A stretch of 64,000 nucleotides of DNA, from assembly GCF_001029445.1 (NCBI RefSeq), contig NZ_LDOT01000023.1, forward strand, positions 124,001 to 188,000. The letters are read 5' to 3'. The translations under genes and the position numbers were made by a program. The DNA comes from Photobacterium aquae (lineage in GTDB: Bacteria; Pseudomonadota; Gammaproteobacteria; Enterobacterales; Vibrionaceae). This document shows positions 26,616 to 34,113 of the stretch, in pieces. The notes beneath the pieces were generated by a model, which made no database searches, was not told the origin of the DNA, and saw only the letters and a program-made list of their open reading frames with translations. The number at the start of each line of letters is the position of its first letter. Position 1 is the stretch's first letter.

Positions 26616-27476
26616 ATGGGTAGTGAATATGTACCGCCAAGTGTTTGGACGATGAACCCTGATATGGGTGGAGCATGGGCTAGCATCAACCGGCCCGAAG
26701 CCGGGGCGCGTTATGAAAAGGCATTGCCTGTGGGGCAACACCCGTTGCAGTTGTATTCGATGGGAACGCCAAATGGCCAAAAAGTCACAATTATGCTTGA
26801 GGAATTGTTGGCGCTGGGCGTGAGCGAGGCTGAATACGACGCCCATCTGATTCAGATTGGCGAGGGTGATCAGTTTTCATCTGGCTTCGTCGCGATTAAC
26901 CCGAACTCAAAGATCCCGGCATTGGTCGATAACTCCCAGAGTGAACCGATTAATGTTTTTGAGTCTGGGGCTATATTGCTCTACCTGGCGGAAAAATTCG
27001 GACACTTCTTGCCTGCTGATAGCGAGCAGAAAACGATGGTGTTGAACTGGCTGTTTTGGTTGCAGGGAGCTGCGCCGTATCTTGGTGGTGGTTTTGGTCA
27101 TTTCTATGCTTATGCCCCGGAAAAACTTGAATACCCGATAAACCGTTTTACGATGGAAGCTAAACGTCAGCTTGATTTGCTGGACAAGCAACTAGCACAA
27201 CATACTTATATTGCCGGGGAGTCCTATACGATAGCGGATATGGCTATCTGGCCGTGGTATGGGAATTTAGTGTTAGGCCGCTTGTATGATGCCGCTGAGT
27301 TTTTGGATGTGGCAAGTTATCCGAATGTTCAACGATGGGCACAGGCGATTTCCCAGCGTCCTGCCGTTCTGCGTGGCAGGATTGTAAACCGCAGTTGGGG
27401 AGAGGAGTGGGAGCAGCTTCCTGAACGTCATAGTGCACAGGATATTGATGAGGTTTTGAGTCGTCAGCCTGACTAA
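26616..27476 (+). CDS. yghU: Glutathione S-transferase family disulfide-bond oxidoreductase YghU
   Basis: A 286-residue cytoplasmic GST-fold protein that closely follows E. coli YghU along its full length: the N-terminal extension with INRP, the LPVGQHPLQLYSMGTPNGQK segment, GEGDQFSSGFVAINPNSKIP, LFWLQGAAPYLGGGFGHFY and IADMAIWPWYGN. YghU binds two glutathione molecules and has glutathione-dependent disulfide reductase and organic hydroperoxidase activity. Start: two in-frame ATGs exist (26607 and 26616); AGAAGGA overlaps the first and is well spaced for the second, so I take 26616. Preceded by a LysR gene on the same strand. Confidence 0.93.
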   Translation: MGSEYVPPSVWTMNPDMGGAWASINRPEAGARYEKALPVGQHPLQLYSMGTPNGQKVTIMLEELLALGVSEAEYDAHLIQIGEGDQFSSGFVAINPNSKIPALVDNSQSEPINVFESGAILLYLAEKFGHFLPADSEQKTMVLNWLFWLQGAAPYLGGGFGHFYAYAPEKLEYPINRFTMEAKRQLDLLDKQLAQHTYIAGESYTIADMAIWPWYGNLVLGRLYDAAEFLDVASYPNVQRWAQAISQRPAVLRGRIVNRSWGEEWEQLPERHSAQDIDEVLSRQPD

Positions 27477-27871
27477 GTGTGGAATGCGGGTATTTGATCG
27501 TTAGGGATGGAAGAAGCAGAGCGTAGGACGTGAAGGCTTTGCTTCTCACTTTTTTTAAATCTATTTGTTTGTTACATAAAGATTTGTGAGCAAATCACTG
27601 GCGAAGCGTATAACAAATCGCCACAAGGGCAAGACTTTCGATCTGACATAAAAAAAAACTTTACAATACCCGATACTGAGGTATTATCGACTTGCTCTGT
27701 TGTTCAGGGTTATTAATGAACCATCAAGTACAAGTAAACCCTCAGTATTCTTCACTAGTGTTGTTATTCTTTGTGTTTCCCTTAGCTTTATCGTCGCATT
27801 CAATAATTCAAGCCATCAGTGCATCGCATTATGCGATTACTTCATGAACTTAAATATATAAGGGACATCAC
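27477..27871 (+). promoter_or_regulatory. cspA-type leader region
   Basis: A 395-bp region before the cold-shock gene, long and AT-rich as is typical for the thermosensing 5' leaders of cspA-family genes. An A-rich tract at 27650-27658 and the palindromic ATACCCGATACTGAGGTAT around 27666-27684 may belong to the promoter/leader start. A 43-codon open frame from ATG 27716 to TGA 27847 lies inside it (begins MNHQVQVNPQYSS, hydrophobic centre LVLLFFVFPLAL). Leader structure is inference; no fold was computed. Confidence 0.5.
27716..27847 (+). CDS. Possible small ORF in the cspA leader
   Basis: Forty-three codons, ATG to TGA, with one hydrophobic stretch of about 15 residues near the middle and a serine/isoleucine-rich end. 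No clear Shine-Dalgarno: the preceding bases are TTCAGGGTTATTA, where CAGGG lies eight bases before the ATG and could serve weakly. It may be a genuine leader peptide or simply chance in an untranslated leader. Confidence 0.25.
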   Translation: MNHQVQVNPQYSSLVLLFFVFPLALSSHSIIQAISASHYAITS

Positions 27872-28084
27872 ATGTCTAACAAAACAACTGGTATCGTAAA
27901 GTGGTTTAACGAAGAGAAAGGTTTCGGTTTCATCACTCAAGACAACGGCGGCGCTGACGTATTCGTTCACTTCCGTGCAATCGCTTCTGAAGGCTTCAAG
28001 ACTCTAGCTGAAGGCCAGAAAGTATCTTTCGAAGTTGAGCAAGGCCAAAAAGGCCCACAAGCTGCTAACGTAGTTAAGCTTTAA
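27872..28084 (+). CDS. Cold-shock protein, CspA family
   Basis: A 70-residue single-domain OB-fold nucleic-acid chaperone. RNP1 is KGFGFITQ (about 16-23), RNP2 is VFVHF (about 31-35), and the protein starts with the usual [13 protein letters not shown]. It binds single-stranded RNA/DNA and melts mRNA structure at low temperature. The long AT-rich leader supports cold-inducible expression of the cspA type. Its codon use (CGT, GGT, AAC, CTA-poor) is that of a highly expressed gene. A GC-rich terminator follows. Which Csp paralogue this is cannot be told. Confidence 0.95.
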
Positions 28085-28093
28085 TTTCGAGTT

Positions 28094-28136
28094 GGCGTAA
28101 CTGGCTCTATGCCGGTTACGCCGATTTTCGTTTTTA
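28094..28136 (+). terminator. Terminator of cold-shock gene
   Basis: An 11-bp stem (28094-28104 with 28112-28122, one G-U pair), seven-base loop, then GATTTTCGTTTTT. Confidence 0.85.
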
Positions 28137-28442
28137 CCTTTCATCCTATCCTACCTACTTGTAAACACCTCATTTATTGCCGCATTTCTTCTGTTCTGTC
28201 CGATATTGTTTTTCCGTCTCCTTTGTCATCGTATTTCCAGTGTTTTTTGCAACATAATACGCCCGTTGTTATCACAAGTGATTGTTAGTCGGATGAATAC
28301 ATATTCGTTGATTGTGTAATTATAAGCGTATTTTTGAGGCTAACATTCGTATAAATCAAGCTGTTGATAGACAATGTGTATGCTTTTGAGGGAAAATGTA
28401 GAAATAGAATATTCATCTATCGCATTTTAACCTTGGCTAACC
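28137..28442. other. Intergenic region before the solute-binding protein gene
   Basis: About 306 bp, AT-rich, with no gene. It should hold the promoter for the solute-binding protein/diguanylate cyclase pair. Nothing specific was identified. Confidence 0.4.
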
Positions 28443-29624
28443 GTGATAACGATACTACTACTCATTGCTGTGATCTTTCCAACTTGGCTTTCTGCCCAAG
28501 AAATTCAAATGTGGAGCGGGATCGAATATTCGACGGTCGCTGAAATCAAGCGTCAGTTTGAATCTGAGACTGACAACACGTTGGTGATCCGTGAGTTTGA
28601 CGTTAACAACATACGGTCAGAGTTATTGCTCGCCAAGCAGACAGGGATCACTGTACCTGATGTGATTTGGGTACCATCAGATTTTTTGGGGCTGCATAGT
28701 TATTTTGATCTGTCTTCTATCCCATCTAGCTGGATCGAGAAGAAAGAGATGGAGCACAAGGCGCTCGAGTTGGTGACAGTAGACGGTGCGATTTATGGTG
28801 TGCCGTTGGGGTTGGGTAACCATCTAGTTCTTTATGTTAATACTCAATTGACGCATAACGAACAGCCAACATGGGAGAGGTTGTTGGCCGCCGCCAAACA
28901 GGGGAAAACGGAGCTTGCGATGCAGCATCCGAACATGTATTTCCTGATGGCGTTTATCTCGATGTTTTGTGAGCATCCAGAGCACTACGAGCATTTAGTT
29001 ACCGATATTGATAATCATGCCTTGGCTAAGGCTCTGACGTTTTATGGTTCGTTGGTTGATAATCATGTGGTGACGAAAGATAACACCCAAGATCAAGCGC
29101 GTCAGCAGTTTATCCGTGGCGAAGTACCATACTTGATTGATGGTGACTGGGCTCTAGGGGAGCTGAAACAACATTTTGGCGATGAGCTGAAGATCCGTGC
29201 ATTGCCTACCTATAACAACCATACCATGCATTCTTTAAGTGGTGGCAAGGTTCTCGCCTTCACCAACGAGGCGATGGCGGATCCAGAAAAAAGACAGGCA
29301 TTGAAAACGCTGACAGAGATTGTACAGCAACCTACGTTTATCAAAAATGTCATTATTAATCAGAATCTTATTTCCACTAACCACACAGTTAACTGGTTGT
29401 CATATGCTCAGTCGGCGACCTATTATGGTGCACTCTATAAAGAGCTGAAGCCGACATATACCATGCCAAGTACCGTGACGATGGCAGTGACATGGGAAGC
29501 GCTTATTCGGGGGTATAAACGTTACCGGGCCGGTATGCCTGCAGACAAAGCCGCGGTTTTTGTCACGCAATTTATCAAAAAACATACTGTTCAGATCGAT
29601 AAGCGAAGAAATAACAAACCATGA
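28443..29624 (+). CDS. Periplasmic extracellular solute-binding protein
   Basis: A 393-residue protein of the sugar-type (family 1, MalE-like) solute-binding proteins. A signal peptide (residues 1-18, ending TWLSA before QEIQMW) directs export. The body has the lobe-1 start EIQMWSGIEYSTVAEIKRQFE, PDVIWVPSDFL, DGAIYGVPLGLGNHLVLYVN, and the VPYLIDGDWALGEL segment typical of MalE homologues. It starts at GTG (28443). No permease or ATPase genes follow; instead its stop codon overlaps (ATGATG) the start of a membrane diguanylate cyclase. The likely role is a ligand-presenting sensor protein for that enzyme, rather than transport (inference). Confidence 0.9.
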   Translation: MITILLLIAVIFPTWLSAQEIQMWSGIEYSTVAEIKRQFESETDNTLVIREFDVNNIRSELLLAKQTGITVPDVIWVPSDFLGLHSYFDLSSIPSSWIEKKEMEHKALELVTVDGAIYGVPLGLGNHLVLYVNTQLTHNEQPTWERLLAAAKQGKTELAMQHPNMYFLMAFISMFCEHPEHYEHLVTDIDNHALAKALTFYGSLVDNHVVTKDNTQDQARQQFIRGEVPYLIDGDWALGELKQHFGDELKIRALPTYNNHTMHSLSGGKVLAFTNEAMADPEKRQALKTLTEIVQQPTFIKNVIINQNLISTNHTVNWLSYAQSATYYGALYKELKPTYTMPSTVTMAVTWEALIRGYKRYRAGMPADKAAVFVTQFIKKHTVQIDKRRNNKP

Positions 29625-31573
29625 TGAGTTTGCGTAATATCTTGACCCTAATTGTCGTCTTGGGCTCCTTGTTACCAGCCTATTGGATGGGAATAAGTAT
29701 GATTGAGAAACACCAGCATGATTTGCTGGTGGAAAAAGAGCTTAAGCTTGCCAATTCAACCAAGGGTATCCGAGATACGGTAGAGAAAGAGCTGCTGTTC
29801 AATGCCAATCTTACCCAATGGTATTCGAAAGATCGCTTGATGGTACAGGGGATGCATAATGTCCTCTATTCAAGCGTTGTTCGCCCTAAGATCGAGGATT
29901 TTGACGAACTTTCATCCAGCATTAGTGCCGCCTATATTATTGATAGAGATTGGCAGCCAATGTACGAAATTAACGGCTCTATGTATCATCTTGAAAAGAG
30001 CAAACTACTTGCCACTGTTCGGGGGGCTCAGGATCTTTATGAAAAAGGGCTGACGTTTCATACCTCATACAATGATGAGAATCTAGTTCTAGACGGTGGT
30101 CCGAGTGGTATTGTGTTTGTCAGCCCACTATTGCCTTACACTCTAGTGCCAGAGGCTTATTATGAGCCCCAAGGGTATATTATGGTGCTGGTGTCGTATG
30201 AAGATTTGGCAAAGCTTTCCCGTCCGTTTCTCTACCAGCAAGAGTCGGTGAGTTTTCAGTATGGGAAATTGAACAAACTCGGTTATAACGCCAATCGTTT
30301 CGTGACGTATTTGACCCTGAACAAAGAGGGTTTTGCTTCGCCAGTGGAACTGACCATCATTCACCGAATCTCTGACGTTGAGCGTAATAAAGAGCTGGCC
30401 CAGTCGAAAGAGCAGATGATCCGTATCATTATCGTGGCATTGTGTGTCACGTTGATTCTGGCGATTTTGGTTACGCGTTGGCTTATCCAGCCGATTAAGG
30501 AAATTGAGAAGGTGGTACGAAGTTTCAGACGGCAGATTCGCCCTGAAATTAACCCTCATAAATATCAATTTTCTGAATTTAAGCAATTGGTTAGTTTGAT
30601 TGATTCATTATGGCAGCGGGTAACCAAGCAGATGGATCAGCTGGAAATCCGCAATACCGCGCTGCGCGAGGCAAATCAACAAGTACAGGATACTAACTTA
30701 CAGCTGGCTGATTTTAATCAGCGTTTGGAAAACACTGTCGCAGAGCAGACCGCTGAACTCAGGGCGTCGCTTGCGCGGGAAGAGCAATACCAGTCTCGCT
30801 TGATGACATTGATTCATTTTTCCGCCGCACATACAGGGGTGAGCTACCACGATATTCCCAATGTCATTAACTCGGGCTTGGAAACATTGTTCCCGAATTA
30901 TGGTATTCGATTCGGTTTTGCCAAACCTGATAGCCAAACGGTCATAACCCTGACGTCCAGTGAGGGTAATGAGCTGGGTTATTTTGATTGTGATGTACTT
31001 GCGCTGTCGTGTGACGATACGATTTTATTCGAATTGCTGAAGAAATTGCTGCATGCATGGCTTGAGCTAGAAGATTTTGCCCGCAGGGACAAGTTGTCAA
31101 CCTGCCTCAACCGAACCGCTTTCGATAGTGATTTTGAACATGCGAAAGCAGAAATGCAGAACAAGAGCAGTGATTTTCTTGCTGTATTGATTGTTGATAT
31201 CAATGGATTGAAAACACTGAATGACAACTATGGTCACGACCGTGGGGATACGCTTATTGTGAAGAGTGCCCAGTTGATCCGGTCTGCCTTGTCAGATCGC
31301 CAATATCTGTATCGAATTGGTGGTGATGAGTTCGCCATTGTTGCCCGGGAGTGTAATCAAGCCCAGCTTCGGCAACTGATGGCAGACTTGGCTCGTGTTC
31401 AAAATGGGCAGTGGATTGATTTGAATGATGATGAGCAATATCCACTGACGTTTTCGGTGGGCGGGGCGTCAAGCGAAACGGAGTCTCTCTCTCAGTTGAT
31501 TTCCATGGCTGATAGTGACATGTATCGGAACAAACGAAAGTATTACGATATATCAGATGCCGCTATCCTATAA
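29621..31573 (+). CDS. Membrane-bound GGDEF diguanylate cyclase
   Basis: A 650-residue inner-membrane enzyme that should make cyclic di-GMP. TM1 is at about 7-25, a periplasmic sensor at about 26-265, TM2 at about 268-288 (IIIVALCVTLILAILVTRWL), a HAMP-like linker, a coiled coil at about 330-385 (ANQQVQDTNLQLADFNQRLE), an extra cytoplasmic segment, and the GGDEF domain at about 490-640. The active-site GGDEF lies at 567-571 and the metal-binding Asp is in VDINGLKTLNDNYGHDRGD. The four residues before the YLYRI preceding GGDEF are SDRQ, so there is no canonical RxxD inhibitory site. Translationally coupled to a solute-binding protein, the likely ligand-sensing partner. Confidence 0.93.
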   Translation: MMSLRNILTLIVVLGSLLPAYWMGISMIEKHQHDLLVEKELKLANSTKGIRDTVEKELLFNANLTQWYSKDRLMVQGMHNVLYSSVVRPKIEDFDELSSSISAAYIIDRDWQPMYEINGSMYHLEKSKLLATVRGAQDLYEKGLTFHTSYNDENLVLDGGPSGIVFVSPLLPYTLVPEAYYEPQGYIMVLVSYEDLAKLSRPFLYQQESVSFQYGKLNKLGYNANRFVTYLTLNKEGFASPVELTIIHRISDVERNKELAQSKEQMIRIIIVALCVTLILAILVTRWLIQPIKEIEKVVRSFRRQIRPEINPHKYQFSEFKQLVSLIDSLWQRVTKQMDQLEIRNTALREANQQVQDTNLQLADFNQRLENTVAEQTAELRASLAREEQYQSRLMTLIHFSAAHTGVSYHDIPNVINSGLETLFPNYGIRFGFAKPDSQTVITLTSSEGNELGYFDCDVLALSCDDTILFELLKKLLHAWLELEDFARRDKLSTCLNRTAFDSDFEHAKAEMQNKSSDFLAVLIVDINGLKTLNDNYGHDRGDTLIVKSAQLIRSALSDRQYLYRIGGDEFAIVARECNQAQLRQLMADLARVQNGQWIDLNDDEQYPLTFSVGGASSETESLSQLISMADSDMYRNKRKYYDISDAAIL

Positions 31574-31606
31574 AAAATCCTCCCTTTTGATGGGGAGGAT
31601 TTTTTA
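31572..31606. terminator. Bidirectional terminator between cyclase and LRR-BRCT genes
   Basis: A strong stem, AAAAAATCCTCCC paired with GGGGAGGATTTTTT, ends both the diguanylate cyclase gene (plus) and the LRR-BRCT operon (minus), with T-runs on both strands. Confidence 0.9.
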
Positions 31607-31617
31607 TGCGGGATTGA

Positions 31618-34113
31618 TTATACCAACTCGTCTTCTAGGATTTCGCATTCGGGGAATGCATCGCGGAAGGCCTGTGGAGCGCGGAGCGTTTCATAACCAT
31701 GTTGGGTACTATAGCCGTGACGATATTCAGGGCGGCTACCTCGGCGCAGATCCAGTCGTTTGAGTTGTTTTAGCTTGAACAATACCTCTGGTAATTCATC
31801 GAAATGACAATAAGAGAGATCAAGCTCCTGCAAATGGTTCAGTTTGGCCAATGAGGCGGGTAGTGCCCGTAAAGGGTTGAAGCTGAGGTTCAGTCGCGTT
31901 ACATGTGTATATTGCTCAATGTTTGTCGGTAACTTGTACAGCAGGCAGTTGTGTAAATTCAGCTCGGTGATCGCTTGTTGTTTGGGTAGCTCAGCAGGTA
32001 ACCGAGTGTGCAGGCTGCTCAATTCACTGCTGGACAGATAAATTTCCGGTGCCCAATGACACTCTGTGCGTTCATTTTCACTACGGGCATTTAGCATGCG
32101 GGCAAAGCCACAGCCTTTGTGCCAATTGAGGCATTCCCCTTCAATCAGCTGCGCTATTGCCTTGTCTCGGATATCAGAATCTTCCTTATGGCTGAGTAGC
32201 CATAGCAGTCCATCACCAAAGCGGTTGAAGTACAGCAGGGAAAACGCATCGCACAGTGTTTTGCCCCAGCGTTTTTTCAACCCTTTGAGCTTTTTGAGCA
32301 CCGGCCCTTCGCCGATTAGTTCGCCGTAGGTATCCGTACCACGCATTTTTCCATCGAAGAATACTTTGTCCTGTACCGCCAGTTGGAACTCGTTATTGCC
32401 AAAACCTGCAAGCAAGGCCTGAATCTGCTTGCGCAGCGATTTGTTGTCGGTTGTTTTTAGGATCAGGAATAGCGGCATTAGCATTTCATCGGTCACGCCG
32501 CCTTGTTCGAGTAGCTGAAGCGCAACCAAATGACTTGCTTCGTCAGGGGAACTCAGCATCTCCAGCATGTTTTCTTGCATAGGAGCAGCGGTGTCTTGCT
32601 GCAAGAATTTAGGGGCAGCATTGCTGAACCACTGGCTGAGGGCGCTATCGTCAATAATACAGTGCGTGTCTACATCGATAGTGGCTGTCTGTTTCGGGTT
32701 GTTCCCCAGCAGGATATGGGTGACTTTAGCATCCAGTTTCTTACTGATGCTAAAGCCCAGTTCAGCAGACTTCTCCTTTAACTCTGAAGCCTTGAAGCCG
32801 CTTTTGCCACAAAGAAATAACACCGAGTTGGCAGTCAAAGGCTGGCGGGCTATATCCGCGAGGGCGCGCTGACGTAGCCATTCTTGCGCCAGGGCCTTGA
32901 GCGGTGTGTATTTGGCTTCCATGAATGTGAGGTGGAAGCGTGCATCCAAGTCATCATTGGAGAGGTTTTTGGGCTTGTCGATGGCCATCAGCAGGTGCCA
33001 GTAGTGGCGTTTTTCCGCATTGCTCAATTCGGCGTTTTTCAGAATACCCCGCAATTTTTGCAGTTGATCGCCCCGGCTGATGTTGTTGAATATCCCCATT
33101 GTGAGTTCGATATGCTCAGGGAGGTTAATGAGATCCACAAGATTACTAACATCCTGAGGTTTGGCACTTAGCTCTATTTTCAAGGTCGTCAGTGCTGGCG
33201 CATTGGCCAGGCCACCTAGCTTGGGAGCTTTGAAAGGATTGCTCCTATCATAGGTGTGTAATTCCAATTCAAGGTGATTGAGGCTGGTGAGTTTGTCTAT
33301 TTCACCCAGATCCGCAAGATTTGGGCTAAAGAGTGAGAGTCTTGTTAATTCTGGTAGCTCGGCGAGCCAATGTGGCAAGGTGTCTCCGACAAAATAGTTA
33401 AGCGTGAGCCAGTTAAGCTGCTTGCTGTATTGCAGGGCGTCAGGAAGACAGCCAGAAAGCACGGCGTAACCAAGGTTAGGTAGCGGTGAATCTAGCGTTA
33501 CATTGGCGTGTAAGTGCAAATTAAGAGAGGTTACCGATGGTGGTAGTGATATGAATAGATCTCGCCCGTTACCCTCTTGTGGTCGGTAAAGGTCAAAATG
33601 GGTGAGGGCCTCACTTGGGTTGATGACCAGATGGGTTAAGTGTGCCTCTGGGCGTATCCTCAGGGATGTCAGTGATTGGCTGCGGGCTGTGGATAATGTG
33701 CAGTCTTTGCCGCAATAGCATATATCCAGCTTTCGGATAGCGGGTAGGCCGGTGAGTACCTCAAAGCTTGTTGCATCAAGAATATTGGCATTGTTGACTT
33801 CTTCCAAAGCCATCAAGTGAGGGATTTGCTCGGGCGTCAATATGAGAGGCAGCCTGGAGCACGAGAGCTGTTTTAGCTTGGGAAAGCAGGAAAACAGACC
33901 GGCATCAGGCCGGCGAGCATTTTCCTCCTCGCAATAGTAATTGAGATTTAGCTCTTCTAGGTTGGGGTACTTGCATGCCAATTCCTCCCATGCTGGGTGG
34001 CTATGGGTAAGGCGGTAGTACAGCGTAGTAACGTTAGGCTGTATGCCGCTATTCAGCGGCCAGTTTTCATCTTCAAGATAGTCGGTGATTGAGTTATTCA
34101 TTATTGTGTTCAT
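31618..34113 (-). CDS. LRR-BRCT-like multidomain protein B (831 residues)
   Basis: A large cytoplasmic protein with no signal peptide or membrane helix. Residues about 20-330 are diverged leucine-rich-like repeats (LEELNLNYYCEEE; LTRLSLFSPNLADLG; LNHLELELHTYD). A BRCT-like module is centred on about 425-505 (NSVLFLCGKSGFKASELKEK, then GFSISKKLDAKVTHILLG). A helical region (about 510-690) contains SPDEASHLVALQLLEQGG and RWGKTLCDAFSLLYFNRFGD. Residues about 715-815 are classical leucine-rich repeats (LNLSFNPLRALPASLAKLNH; LDLSYCHFDELPEVLFKLKQ), ending PQAFRDAFPECEILED. It is the second gene of an overlapping tandem pair of paralogues. I know of no characterised relative; function unknown. Confidence 0.85.
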   Translation of the reverse strand: MNTIMNNSITDYLEDENWPLNSGIQPNVTTLYYRLTHSHPAWEELACKYPNLEELNLNYYCEEENARRPDAGLFSCFPKLKQLSCSRLPLILTPEQIPHLMALEEVNNANILDATSFEVLTGLPAIRKLDICYCGKDCTLSTARSQSLTSLRIRPEAHLTHLVINPSEALTHFDLYRPQEGNGRDLFISLPPSVTSLNLHLHANVTLDSPLPNLGYAVLSGCLPDALQYSKQLNWLTLNYFVGDTLPHWLAELPELTRLSLFSPNLADLGEIDKLTSLNHLELELHTYDRSNPFKAPKLGGLANAPALTTLKIELSAKPQDVSNLVDLINLPEHIELTMGIFNNISRGDQLQKLRGILKNAELSNAEKRHYWHLLMAIDKPKNLSNDDLDARFHLTFMEAKYTPLKALAQEWLRQRALADIARQPLTANSVLFLCGKSGFKASELKEKSAELGFSISKKLDAKVTHILLGNNPKQTATIDVDTHCIIDDSALSQWFSNAAPKFLQQDTAAPMQENMLEMLSSPDEASHLVALQLLEQGGVTDEMLMPLFLILKTTDNKSLRKQIQALLAGFGNNEFQLAVQDKVFFDGKMRGTDTYGELIGEGPVLKKLKGLKKRWGKTLCDAFSLLYFNRFGDGLLWLLSHKEDSDIRDKAIAQLIEGECLNWHKGCGFARMLNARSENERTECHWAPEIYLSSSELSSLHTRLPAELPKQQAITELNLHNCLLYKLPTNIEQYTHVTRLNLSFNPLRALPASLAKLNHLQELDLSYCHFDELPEVLFKLKQLKRLDLRRGSRPEYRHGYSTQHGYETLRAPQAFRDAFPECEILEDELV

